This document shows, one piece after another, positions 11,401 to 22,000 of a stretch of 64,000 nucleotides of DNA. How positions within the stretch are numbered: the first letter of the stretch is position 1; every line of letters begins with the position of its first letter. The translations under genes were made by a program, and so were the position numbers. The notes beneath the pieces are model-generated. The model had not been told where the DNA came from and did not search any database. It saw nothing but the letters and a program-made list of their open reading frames with translations. Source of the DNA: Hyalella azteca (lineage: Eukaryota > Arthropoda > Malacostraca > Amphipoda > Hyalellidae); the NCBI RefSeq assembly GCF_000764305.2, contig NW_025939616.1:16591-80590 (forward strand), given 5' to 3'.

Positions 11401-13683
11401 TGGCTTTTTATTCCATTAACTGGCTTTTTTTTTATTCTATTGGGTGGCTTTTTTATTCCATTAAATGGCTTTTTTATTCCATCAAGTGCTGCCACTCAGC
11501 CTTCATGGGTTTTGTGGATCAGAAATAGCTCTTTTTATTCCAGTACGTGGCTTTTTTATTCCATTAAGTGGCTTTTTTATTCCACTAAGTGGCTTCTTTA
11601 TTCCATTAATTGGCTTTTTTATTCCATTAATTGTTTTTTTTATTCCATTAAGTGGTACTGATTAAAAAATCCGCCATGTTCGAGAAGTTTCTACAAACGA
11701 ATCAAGAAAAAAAGTTAAAAATCGGCGACAGGGCCAACATGGCCTAATGATAAACTGATAACATTATATGCATTAGTATATCTTTAGATATAGGAGGCTG
11801 CAATGCAAGGATGCTTGGGAACACATGTAAATCGCTTACATTAGTCGTTTCGAGCCAGTCGCATTAGAAGTCCTCCTCATTCATTAGAGGAGGACTTAGT
11901 TTAACTTGAAACTCGTGTGTGGGTTAATCTGCAATGTACATACTTGTACGGCAAAGGCAGCTTCGTGTTTTGTACTGGGAACGTTCCCCTTCCCCCTAAC
12001 CTGTTCCAAAATCTAATAACCGCAATCAGACTGCAGAATTTTGCAACGTTATTATTGTGTTTGGTGTAGGTACATCACTTGCACCTACGCAGGCAAACAA
12101 GGGTTGAAGATGTACTGTATAAAACTCCAACACCTGATAAGTTATATCTAGAGCTTATTTTGCTAGACGATCCTTGTTCACAAACCTGTCAAAAATAACC
12201 TGTCTGAAGTTTCCTGTTTAATATCGCCTTTTTAAAAGTTCTTAGCCGACAAGTTTTCACAGCGTAGATTTCTCGTAGATTTCCTTCATCATCGAAACGT
12301 TTCCCCTGCAGATGGACAACGCATCTTCGAGACGGCGACGCTGCACACGTCGCTGGGGGACATCCACCTGAAGCTCTTCCTCAAGGAGTGTCCCAAGACC
12401 GTCGAGAACTTCTGCGTGCACGCGCGTAACGGCTACTACAACGGCCACGTCTTCCACCGCGTCATACGACAGTTTATGATCCAGACGGGCGACCCGCAGG
12501 GTAATATATCTAATTGTTTCGCTCTACCTAAACTCCAGTACGTCCTACGTGCGTCTCCTGCATATACGCGGGTAGGTGATTTGGAGCGGTTCGATGTGGT
12601 GTTGGTTTCTGCCCTCTCGACCATCACCAATGTCAGCTTCGAGCGCGAATCTCTTGAACAAGCTGTGTTGCCGGTCCGGCTGGGAGGCCTGGGTATCCGT
12701 ATGTCAAAGGACATCGCGCTCCCTGCGTTCATATCGTCACTCCACTCCGTCCGTGGCCTAGTTGATGCTGATGATCATTGACATGAAACCATTCCCTGCT
12801 TTTAATTAATAAAATCAATTCTTTTTTTTTTTGTTGGAATGGTGAGTGTGGGAGGCCTTTATTTAAAAAAAAATATATATCTAAAAAGTATATGTTATAC
12901 CTATATAAAGTATATCTTATACCTATTTAAAGTATATGTTAAACCTATAAAAAGTATATGTTATACCTATAAAAAGTATATCTTGTACCTATTTAAAGTA
13001 TATGTTATACCTATAAAAAGTATATCTTATACCTATTAAAGTATATGTTATACCTATAAAAAGTATATCTTATACCTATTTAAAGTATATCTTATACCTA
13101 TATAAAGTATATATTATACCTTTTTAAAGAATATGTTATACCTATAAAAAGTATATGTTATACATTTATAAAAAACTATTCGAACATTAGAATAAACTCT
13201 GCTATTCAGGTCATAAGCCTTGAAGATATACACCCTAGGGTGCTCCCACCCACTTTTTTGCCCCTACAGTAACGGGTGTGGGGGTGACCTCTTACCTCCT
13301 AGCGTCCCATAATCTTCCCTCGCATCCCCAACAGGGATGTATGTGGGGGTTGAGCACTCCTCCCCTCATGCCCCCTAATTTTCCATTAAATTTCCCCCAC
13401 AGGGATGTATGTGGGGTAACCTCTTACCTCCTGGTCCCCCATAATCTCCCATCATCTCCCCCACAGGGACGGGGAGACACCTGACCAATGTACTCCTGGT
13501 CCCCCATAATCTCCCATTATCTCCCCCACAGGGACGGGTGTGGGGGGTGAAAGCATATGGGGAGGGGAGTTTGAAGACGAGTTCCACCCATCTCTTCGTC
13601 ACGACCGCCCCTACACCGTCAGCATGGCCAACGCCGGGCCCAACTCCAACGGCTCCCAGTTCTTCATAACGCTCGTGCCCACG
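2414..13683 (+). CDS. PPWD1: PPWD1: WD40-repeat and cyclophilin-type peptidyl-prolyl isomerase (3' incomplete)
   Basis: Spliceosome-associated nuclear prolyl isomerase. Exons by GT-AG sites and matching phase: 2414-2534, 6680-6782, 6976-7172, 7463-7656, 9003-9221, 10023-10141, 10379-10565, 10750-10951 (5' end missing at the N), 12312-12500, 13532-13683. Exon 1 gives an acidic and Lys-rich start ([10 protein letters not shown]). Exons 2-7 encode the WD40 part ([48 protein letters not shown]). Exons 9-10 encode the cyclophilin domain ([52 protein letters not shown]), with the isomerase residues Arg, Phe, Met, Gln and Asn present. The final exon (expected to start near PWLDNKH and hold the Trp/His of the active site) was not found. 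It probably lies in the 14523-14823 gap or was lost at the adapter near 16062. The start of exon 8 is lost at N 10749. Four splice boundaries carry tandem duplications. Confidence 0.95.
2962..4711. mobile_element. non-autonomous DNA transposon in PPWD1 intron 1
   Basis: About 27-bp terminal inverted repeats: the left end begins GGGTAAACGCGGTATATTCC and the right end is its near-perfect reverse complement (one mismatch in the first 20). TA dinucleotides flank both ends (2960-2961 and 4712-4713), the target duplication of Tc1/mariner-type elements. The 1.75-kb interior has no transposase-like ORF. It contains a recurring AT-rich motif (around 3780-4090) that reappears near 27660-27770 and 28460-28620. 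Confidence 0.65.
4714..6679. other. remainder of PPWD1 intron 1
   Basis: Contains a 60-bp tandem doublet (5143-5262), a 20-bp doublet at about 5875-5910 (GGGGCTACTCGGGACAGG), and a single N at 6059. Otherwise AT-rich with no coding signal. Confidence 0.6.
5143..5262. repeat. two tandem copies of a 60-bp unit
   Basis: The unit starting GCAACTGATTTCCGGACAA occurs twice back to back with a few substitutions, inside PPWD1 intron 1. Confidence 0.8.
7622..7748. repeat. 40-bp tandem repeat spanning the PPWD1 exon 4 donor
   Basis: Three copies of a 40-bp unit containing the last ~32 nt of exon 4 (CCTGTCACCCTCATGAAG) followed by GTAATG. Each copy therefore carries an intact 5' splice site. The array ends at N 7749, where the assembly makes a forced join. 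Confidence 0.9.
8219..8345. repeat. 42-bp tandem repeat next to an adapter
   Basis: Two full copies and a partial copy of a unit containing TCTAGTCTACTGCTGTGCCA, abutting the Nextera adapter at 8346. Confidence 0.75.
8346..8383. other. residual Nextera mate-pair junction adapter (artefact)
   Basis: CTGTCTCTTATACACATCT immediately followed by its reverse complement (19 + 19 bp). This is the Tn5 mosaic-end junction adapter made by Nextera mate-pair circularisation. It marks a chimeric or untrimmed join inside PPWD1 intron 4. Confidence 0.97.
8805..8960. repeat. degenerate ~24-bp tandem repeat
   Basis: About six units of the type CGCCGTGATATATTTTCATG, degenerate, just upstream of PPWD1 exon 5. 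No similarity to the exon 5 acceptor is clear. Confidence 0.75.
9680..9778. repeat. duplicated 3' splice site of PPWD1 exon 6
   Basis: A 66-bp unit holding the polypyrimidine/acceptor stretch and the first exon bases is present twice. A decayed copy has AG at 9711-9712 followed by ATCCGTATGTTCAAGTTC. The intact context has AG at 9777-9778 followed by ATCCGAGTGTTCAAGTTC. Confidence 0.8.
9779..9928 (+). other. second, partial copy of PPWD1 exons 6 and 5 around a single N
   Basis: 9779-9823 matches the start of exon 6 and 9825-9928 matches the 3' half of exon 5 with its donor. They are joined by N 9824, in reversed exon order. The copies differ from the main exons by single substitutions (for example GACGCGCG against GACACGCG). 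This is what two haplotypes laid end to end would look like; a real partial gene duplication is less likely. Confidence 0.8.
10530..10748. repeat. 41-bp tandem repeat spanning the PPWD1 exon 7 donor
   Basis: Five to six copies of a 41-bp unit made of GTACTCAG plus the last ~33 nt of exon 7 (AACTTCAGGGCACTGCAC ... CTGTTCCAG). Every copy recreates a CAG/GTACTC donor. The array stops at N 10749, beyond which exon 8 starts without its 5' end. Confidence 0.92.
10951..11950. repeat. tandem duplication of ~540 bp in PPWD1 intron 8, with a 20-bp minisatellite
   Basis: Blocks at 11021-11330 and 11489-11945 share three segments in the same order: a CAGAAATAGCTCTTTTT block, a CGCCATGTT..GAGAAGTTTC block and an AATCGGCGACAGGG block. 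From about 11340 to 11655 a degenerate ~20-bp unit (TTTTTTATTCCATTAAGTGG) repeats more than ten times. The duplicated unit starts at the intron's first bases after the exon 8 donor. Confidence 0.75.
12510..12830 (+). mobile_element. 5'-truncated non-LTR retrotransposon (LINE) tail
   Basis: An open frame reads [20 protein letters not shown] and later [20 protein letters not shown]. This is the region after the reverse transcriptase core in LINE ORF2 proteins known from many invertebrates. It ends near 12778 and is followed by an A/T-rich tail. The fragment begins within ~10 bp of the exon 9 donor, so the donor is almost in contact with the insertion. Confidence 0.75.
12870..13165. repeat. 22-bp AT-rich minisatellite
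   Basis: About thirteen units of the type AAAGTATATGTTATACCTAT in PPWD1 intron 9. Confidence 0.9.
13262..13531. repeat. repeated 3' splice-site copies before PPWD1 exon 10
   Basis: Four degenerate units each carry CATAATCTCCC..CTCCCCCACAGGGA, the polypyrimidine tract and AG of the exon 10 acceptor, plus exon-start-like GGGTGTGGGG. AGs are seen near 13268, 13332, 13402, 13466 and finally 13530-13531. The motif ACCTGACCAATGTACTCC at about 13476 resembles the unit of the downstream 15-bp array. Confidence 0.75.
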
Positions 13684-14204
13684 GTGCGTTGCTTTCCTTG
13701 CCCCAATCGACAATCAATATACCATTTGTACATATATTCTTTTTTTCCATTCATAATTTATTGCTATCCTTGCCCTAATTGACAATATACCATGTGTACA
13801 TATGTAGAAATATCCATTTTTTTCCATTCATAATTTGTCTCCATGTATGTTTCTCAGTCCCATGTACATGTCCTTTCTCGATTTATACTTTTTATCCCGT
13901 ATAATTTTCACAATTCCATGTATATCTCCCATTATTATTTACAATCATTGTCCCACACATGTTTTCCCGAACTAATATACATTTTATTTCATTTGTTTAT
14001 CGCATAACCTGCTAACGGCCTGCACTCCTACCTTACCTAATGACCTGTCAATATTGATATTCAATAAATTCTTTGTGTCACTTCTTCATCGTAAAGGAAC
14101 CTGCCACAGTAAAAGAAGCACTGCTTTATATACACAATGCTAAACTACCTGCTACTATATAGCACCTCCAGCATGTAATCCTAATTCATGTACATCTGTA
14201 CGTG
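13684..14204. other. PPWD1 intron 10, no gene seen
   Basis: AT-rich with a degenerate ~85-bp doublet (CCATTTGTACATATA / CCATGTGTACATATG, 13700-13850). No exon was recognised. Confidence 0.5.
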
Positions 14205-14522
14205 TAACCTAACTAATGTGCACCTGACCAATGTACACCTGCCCAATGTACACCTGACCAATGTACACCTGACTAATGTACACCTGACTAATGTACACCT
14301 GCCCAATGTAACCTGACTAATGTACACCTGACTAATGTACACCTGCCCAATGTACACCTGACCAATGTACACCTGACCAATGTACACCTGACCAATGTAC
14401 ACCTGACCAATGTACACCTGCCCAATGTACACTTGACCAATGTACACTTGACCAATGTACACCTGACAATGTACACCTGACAATGTACACCTGACAATGT
14501 GCACCTGACCAATGTACACCTG
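14205..14522. repeat. 15-bp minisatellite ending in an assembly gap
   Basis: About twenty copies of CACCTGACCAATGTA with small variants run into the N run at 14523. Confidence 0.92.
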
Positions 14523-14823
14523 NNNNNNNNNNNNNNNNNNNNNNNNNNNNNNNNNNNNNNNNNNNNNNNNNNNNNNNNNNNNNNNNNNNNNNNNNNNNNN
14601 NNNNNNNNNNNNNNNNNNNNNNNNNNNNNNNNNNNNNNNNNNNNNNNNNNNNNNNNNNNNNNNNNNNNNNNNNNNNNNNNNNNNNNNNNNNNNNNNNNNN
14701 NNNNNNNNNNNNNNNNNNNNNNNNNNNNNNNNNNNNNNNNNNNNNNNNNNNNNNNNNNNNNNNNNNNNNNNNNNNNNNNNNNNNNNNNNNNNNNNNNNNN
14801 NNNNNNNNNNNNNNNNNNNNNNN
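14523..14823. other. assembly gap (301 Ns)
   Basis: The run of N separates two unrelated minisatellites. It is a candidate site for the missing last exon of PPWD1. Confidence 0.99.
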
Positions 14824-15200
14824 TGTCTGTATGGTAGACATGGCCACCCATGTCTGTATGGTAGACATGGCCACCCATGTCTGTATGGTAGACATGGCCA
14901 CCCATGTCTGTATGGTAGACATGGCCACCCATGTCTGTATGGTAGACATGGCCACCCATGTCTGTATGGTAGACATGGCCACCCATGTCTGTATGGTAGA
15001 CATGGCCACCCATGTCTGTATGGTAGACATGGCCACCCATGTCTGTATGGTGTACATGGCCACCCATGTCTGTATGGTAGACATGGCCACCCATGTCTGT
15101 ATGGTAGACATGACCACCCATGTCTGTATGGCAGACATGGCCACCCATGTCTGTATGGTAGACATAGCAACCCATGTCTGTCATACATGGCAACCCATGT
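14824..15200. repeat. 27-bp minisatellite with internal palindromes
   Basis: About thirteen near-identical copies of a 27-bp unit containing ATGTCTGTATGGTAGACATG. Each unit can fold (ATGTCT/AGACAT) and contains the palindrome TGGCCA. The long ORFs across it on both strands are products of the repeat. Confidence 0.93.
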
Positions 15201-15204
15201 CTGT

Positions 15205-16061
15205 CAATAAAGCGTTTAATTTACCATCATTGGCTTTCAAATGGTGTTATTAGTGAGGGCGAATGGAATGTCTTGCAAGTACCTGATCTTATTCTTGTAT
15301 TTATGATGATCATTTTATTTTTCGACTGTAAATTGTATTTTTACTGTGCTAAGCACTAATTAGTGACCCAGGCCGTGCTATCTAAACTTGCTTATTTACA
15401 CGTAGCGACCGATTCCTGGTCTGTGATTGGTGGGTTTAGCTTGAAAAGTCGTCAATTATTGGCTGACTGAGTTACGAACTCGTAACTAATTTTAATAGTA
15501 AGATCTCATGTTCTAGCCGACAATATTTGTATGAAACGAAGTGCAGTCCGCGGGGAAGAAAAGTATTGTGACTCCAGAGCGACAATTGCTGACGCTGATT
15601 TAATGTGAAACAATTGAAAATGTAAATTTAAAATTTGCTGCTTAAGAGAGTGAATTTCTTCGTCCATTGTTATTGGTTTCATATAGCATATTCGCGTGGT
15701 ATTCATTGCAAATTCGTTATATTCCATTTGTTTAAATAAATTTTTTGGTTCTATCCGTCTTCTCAGTGATCGTAAGACTGAGGGCAGTAAATAGAGTTTG
15801 ATATAAATAATTATTTTTATAACAGTCTTATTGCTATTGATTGTGTGGATGCGGGAAAACGGTGAACAGGTTCACGCACTGCAACATATTGGGCTAAATT
15901 TAATTATCTGTATGAATTTCAAGAGTAAAGTTGACCTTTGACATTGCGTTATTTATCCCAGCTTGTGATGTAGTATACACATATTATACATATAGTACTA
16001 CTATATACTATACATATATACAAGGGAGCATATATTATATTATATGTAGATANTATAGGTT
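15205..16061. other. spacer between PPWD1 and GNL1, no gene seen
   Basis: AT-rich; 15970-16050 is TATA-type low-complexity sequence ending in N 16053 and then the adapter. The GNL1 promoter and start codon should lie near here but are not recognisable. Confidence 0.5.
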
Positions 16062-16094
16062 CTGTCTCTTATACACATCTAGATGTGTATAAGA
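16062..16094. other. Nextera adapter remnant fused to GNL1 exon 1 (artefact)
   Basis: CTGTCTCTTATACACATCT followed by AGATGTGTATAAGA, then GNL1 coding sequence. The adapter lies where the GNL1 start codon should be, just after a single N at 16053. It shows a wrong or unfilled join between the PPWD1 and GNL1 contigs. Confidence 0.95.
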
Positions 16095-16097
16095 CAC

Positions 16098-19000
16098 CGC
16101 CGTAAGCCTGTAAGCGGCAAGCAGAAGAAGCAGCTGCTCAAGGAGAAGCGCGAGAAGAGAGCCAACACGCAGCAGCGCTGCCAAGGTCTGAAAAATTATA
16201 CTTAGTTAGGCGCCTTTCACACAGGGCGGGAAATCCCGCCGGCGTGAAAAAAAAACCGCCGCGGGATTTCCCGCCGAACCTCAGCGAACATTTAAAATGT
16301 GCACCGCTATTCACACACGATGGATTTTCACGCGGCGTGAAGTTTCACGCCTGACGACCGCGTGTGTCACGCTAAAACTGAGGCGGGATTTCCCGCGGCA
16401 GTTGAGCTTGCAATGGGATTCAATGTAATCTTTCACACTGGGCGGTTTTTCACGCCGCTACCTAGTGTGGTAGCGGCGCTGCAAGACTGATAGATTCCAG
16501 CGTGAAAAACCGCCTCGTGTGAATGATAGCGCGGGAAATCCCGCAGCGGTTTTTTCACGCCGGCGGGATTTCCCGCCCTGTGTGAAAGGCGCTTAACTCT
16601 TTGTCTACGGATATATTACCCGTCGTCAATGCTATTTCTACCTATTACCCGTCGTCAATGCTATTACTACCTAAATGCCTCTGGTAATGAGCGATACCCT
16701 CAGTAGACAAAGGGCTAAATCATGTTACTCATTGAGTATTTTTCAATTCATTTTAGTCCATGATGACGGAAAAGAAAATTATGTGTAGCGTCAATTTGTT
16801 TCAAGCCACTTCTCAACCCGCCATAAAATAGTTATGTATTATATTATTTATTATGCCATTTATTATTTTAGGCCATTCATTATTGTAACTTTATTGAAAT
16901 ATTATGTTAGAAAAAGTAGATTATTTTGTTGTAAATTATGAAGAAACTATGCAGTCTATCTGAATTAACATTCAAGAGATTGTCTAACAGTTTGTAAAGC
17001 GTTTATGGATACCTTCATTGTAGGGAATATTTGCTGAAATACAATAATTTAATTTTCACCTGAAAAATTTTATAATAATTACAGTGAAATTTTTGGAAAA
17101 CTTGTTTAACTGCAATTTGAAAGCTGAATGATAGATTTCGAATACGTGAGTTTGTTTAACAAATTAATTGACTCATGTTTCTTACTTGACAGCCAAATTG
17201 ACTCATGTTTCTCACTTGACAGCCAAATTGACTCATGTTCTCACTTGACAGCCAAATTGACTCATGTTTCTCACTTGACAGCCAAATTGACTTGCGTTCT
17301 TTGCGTGACAGCCAAATTGACTCATGTTTCTTACTTGACAGCCAAATTGACTCATGTTTAATACTTTCATTCTGTACACAATTTTGTGATGACTGATGAT
17401 GCATTAATTTTTTGTTAAGTGAAATTTTTTTCACTGAGCGAGGTAAATGTAATCAAAATTCTTTGTTGTTAATTGATTTTTTTTATTAGTGGAGCCTTTA
17501 CTAAGCAAGGTTCTACTGTAAATGCATTTTTAGGGGTGTCCCTTATTACCCCGTCTTGCGAAAATGGCCGCCATTTTTTTTAATAATTCCTCGTCTACTT
17601 GTGTTAACAGACAGCGACGACGATGAGGTCCCAGGCCCCTCTGGCCCCAGCAGGGACCGTCTGGGGGACTACACCTCCAAAATATTCAGCGTCAACCGCC
17701 AGCCCCAGCAACGTGGGGCCAGGGCCAACAGGTGGGTACACGCACAGAAATTAGTGTCACTTTGTCCAATTAGTGTTGCACTTAACAAGACAGTGCAACA
17801 CTAATTGGACAAAGTGCTCACCCAACAAAATGCATGACATTACCCAATTTGGTAATTTTTTTCCCATTTAACTTTTACCCAATTTGGTCCTGCAAAAAGG
17901 GGCGTATCAGTGCTACTTCCTCGCTCTGCTCGTGCTGTGGGTGAGAGTGGATGTCACTATTTGCAAAATATTACTCATTTATCTTTATGAGTGATGTTGC
18001 TGTTGATCTTATTGTCCTAATTGTGATCTTGCGGGTCGTCTACATGGCTGTCACCCAAGAAGCATGTCTCGAATGCCTGGCTTGGACTAATCTGAAGCGG
18101 TGCACCAGCGTGGCCGTGAACCGTGACGTCCAGAACTCAGAACGTGGGCAGGCGCAAATTTTGGTGCCTATGTTTCTTTATTAAGCATCAGCACCACGAG
18201 AACTCTTTATACTATTGGTTTCAGGCTCTTCCCTCATCTTCAAATTACAGTCTTAATGAATTTTTACGCAGGAACAAGCCTCTTTTGACCTGTAGATGAA
18301 ATCTTCATGTATGCGTTCAAAAGTTAGTTTGATCGCCTGTGGTAATGCTCCTCGGTACATTGCACACATTGATGTCTGGTGAGAATGTTCCATAATCTGA
18401 ACGTAAGGAATGGTTCCGATTATGACGCCTTACTATTTATCACCTATTTGCTTTCTAAATTTCCATGTTAACCCCTCCATTCCTACATTAACACCTCCAC
18501 ATCACGCAGATATAACCTGCAGTTCAACAAGGACAAGCTCGACGCAGAGTTCGCCAGGAGCAAGCAGGAGGTGTACGCGCCCATCGCTGTCGCCGACCCC
18601 GCCGCCCTCGAGTACTCTTCTGAGGACTTCTTCCCTCCTGGCCTCACCTTCCCTCAGCGGCCTCAAGGTATGGAGGGCTATTGAGAACCACTTCCCGCCT
18701 GGCCTCACCTTCCCTCAGCGGCCTCAAGGTATAGAGGGCTATTGAGGACCACTTCCCGCCTGGCCTCAGCGTCCTCAAGGTATAGAGTGCTGTTGATACG
18801 ACTTCCTGTGTCGTGTATCCGCATTTACTACATTTTAACCCCAAGACACGCATTTACTTTACTTGTAAAGCCCTAATACGTGCATTTACTGCCTTCAACC
18901 CTAGGACACGCGTTCACTGCATTTATTTAAATTTTAGGGCACATGTGCACCAATATCATGCACATGCTGAAGAAGTCTGTCTCATTTATGTCTTTCATTC

Positions 19001-22000
19001 TGCATTCATTTCATGCTGCATTACTTCATGACTCATTTTTTTCATGCTGCATTCATGTCATGCTGCATTCATTTCATGCTTCATTTACTTAATACTGTAT
19101 TACTTCGTGCTGTATTGCTGTAAATGCATTTCATGCTGTAAATGCTGATTTCATGCCGCATTTACCCTCTACAGGCTACCAGAAGATGACCAAAGAGACG
19201 CTGGAGATGCACGAGGCCCGCAGCGTGCGGTTGTTCGCTGAGGAGACGCAGGAGAAATTCGGTGACCGCGACCTGAACCTGTACGAGCAGAACACGGAGA
19301 CCTGGCGCCAGCTGTGGCGGGTCATGGACAAGTCGGACGTGCTGCTCTTCATCGTCGACTGCAGGTTTGCTGTGAGTGTTGCAGCTGCAGGTTTGCTGTG
19401 AGTGTTGGGGCTGCAGGTTTGCTGTGAGTGTTGGGGCTGCAGGTTTGCTGTGAGTGTNTCGCTAAGCCCTCAGGTGAACCCTCTGTTTTCAACCTCTTGA
19501 TGCCGTCGCTAAGCCCTCAGGTGAACCCTCTGTTTTCAACCTCTTGATGCCGTCGCTAAGCCCTCAGGTGAACCCTCTGTTTTCAACTTCTTGATGCCGT
19601 CGCTAAGCCCTCAGGTGAACCCTCTGTTTTCAACTTCTTGATGCCGTCGCTAAGCCCTCAGGTGAACCCTCTGTTTTCAACTTCTTGATGCCGTCGCTAA
19701 GCCCTCAGGTGAACCCTCTGTTTTCAACTTCTTGATGCCGTCGCTAAGCCCTCAGGTGAACCCTCTGTTTTCAACTTCTTGATGCCGTCGCTAAGCCCAC
19801 AGGTGAACCCTCTGTTTTCAACTTCTTGATGCCGTCGCTAAGCCCTCAGGTGAACCCTCTGTTTTAAACTTCTTAAGTGAACCCTCTTGTTGACTCACTT
19901 AATGAGAGTCGTTATTGTGCTCATGTGACATGCTATGAGGGGATGTAGGTTGTTATATATGATGGTCTAATGATGCACTGCCACTGCTTCATAAAATACT
20001 TCACGCTTGCTCACCATTAGTGCCAGAGGCTCGCCATTAGTGCCAGAGGCTCACCATTAGTGCCAGAGGCTCACAATTCCTCGCCATCCCTTGACAGTGG
20101 ACCTGCGCAGCTGGCGGGAGAAGCTGGAGGCCGAGGCCCTGGACGCCGGTCCCGACGAAGAGGTTTTCAAGCCCGAGAACAACGACGATGATTTCGATGA
20201 CGACGATAATGACAATGATGGTGATGGTGAAGATGACGAGGAGGAGGAGGAGGAAGAAGAAGATGCTGGCCCTCAAGTGGAGGGAGCTGAGGGTGCCCCC
20301 AAAACCTTCACCATCGGGACCATCGGCTACCCCAACGTGGGCAAGTCCTCTCTCATCAACGCCATCCTGGGGCAGCACGTACGTTCCTTATCACTTCCTT
20401 TTTCTGAGGACAAAAAAATATGACAACTTCATATTCTGTAGATCTTCATTGATCATTGAGATCAATATTTCGTGCATCGGTCCAATTTATTTCTTAAGTT
20501 CTAATTGGCGTAGACTCCATCAAATTCGCAGGTTTAAATCATCTATATATTCATTTAATGTGATATCTATGACACCTGATACTTAATATACATATTTCCA
20601 TTCATTTTAGCCTAATTCCAATTTCGTAATTTTTGTGTTCTGTGCAGTAATATTAACGCAATTCTTGACGTGCAGAAAGTGAGCGTGAGCAACACGCCCG
20701 GCCACACAAAACACTTCCAGACTCACTTCCTCACACGAGACCGCTCAGTCCTCCTGTGTGACTGCCCAGGGCTCATCTTCCCGTCTGTGTGTCCATACAA
20801 GCTCCAGGTCTGTGTGTATGTGTAAGCTCATCTTCCCGTCTGTGTGTCCATACAAGCTCCATGTCTGTGTGTATGTGTAAGGTCATCTTCCCCTCCGTGT
20901 GTCCATACAAGCTCCATGTCTGTGTGTGCATTTGTAAGGTCATCTTCCCGTTTGTGTGTCCATGCAAACTCCAGGTCTGTGTAAGGTCTGCTTCCCCTCC
21001 GTGTGTCCATACATGCTCCATGTCTGTGTGCATGTGTAAGCTCACCACAAGTTTGATGGTGCTCCTAAATTCCGCACAACTGCTTCAGACGCAATCTGAC
21101 ACGACGGATATTAGTGTATTTGTTTCCTTCAGTTTTTTTCTCGATGCGTAATCCCGCACGTTATTCAGGACGTGGTTGAGTGCAAACTAAAATAAATGAA
21201 CGCTAATGTTTCTCATTAAAATGTTTAGTTCCATTGTGCGTGTCTCTTTCATGCACGAGCGTTGGCTGTAGTATGTTTGACGAATAGAATTCTAAATAAA
21301 TTAAATAAATTACAACTATGTTTGAATATTTAACATGTTGACTCCGAAGTAGTACATATACGTGCCACAAAATCTTTCTCCAGGACGTAATGGTGCATAA
21401 TTCAAGATTGCTACATGGTCTAAAAAACGGCCAAATCCGAGTACAAAAAAAGCCAAAAGAGGCCTATAACTCAATATATACCACTAGAATATGTATATGT
21501 ATAGGTTCCAGTGTAAAAATTCCATTTTTTTGCAGTTTTTTAAATTTAATTAGGAAGCACCTCTATCATAAATTTTAGCCGGACAACGCAATTGAAAAAA
21601 CTAAATGGCGCAATTTGTTCGGAAAAAATATCGTCTGGAAACCCTGTTTCAAAATAGTACCTACCACAAAATGAAATAATACGTTAGTACAAGATGAATC
21701 AATCGGAGCCAACGTGTTAGGGACAATATCTTCTAAGGTCGTGTCTGACCTCGAATTATCTTTCAATATTATATATTAAAAATTACTTTCATTTAGGCCT
21801 TGTATAAGCTCAAACTGTGAGTCTTTATCATATGTTTACCAATATTTATTCAGGTGTTATCTGGGACGTTCCCCATCTCGCAAGTGCGGTCGCCAATGTC
21901 TGTGGTGGGGTTCCTGGCTGCTCATATCAACGTGCCTCGCGCCCTGCGCATCACCTTCCCCCAGGAATACCTGGACGACACTGGGGGTCAACCGCAGTGG

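Noticed and set aside
14181..15253. Long ORFs of 277-335 codons on both strands across the minisatellites
   Set aside because: They exist in several frames at once, include the N run, and simply translate repeat units whose length is a multiple of three or lacks stops.
16593..16720. A piggyBac-type MITE (TTAA..CTTTGTCTAC and its inverse) directly after the Harbinger-like MITE
   Set aside because: Only about 11 bp of the ends match and the right side lacks TTAA; too weak to call.
20188..20586. 132-codon ORF overlapping the GNL1 P-loop exon in another frame
   Set aside because: Shadow frame of the acidic and P-loop coding exon; reads into the intron.
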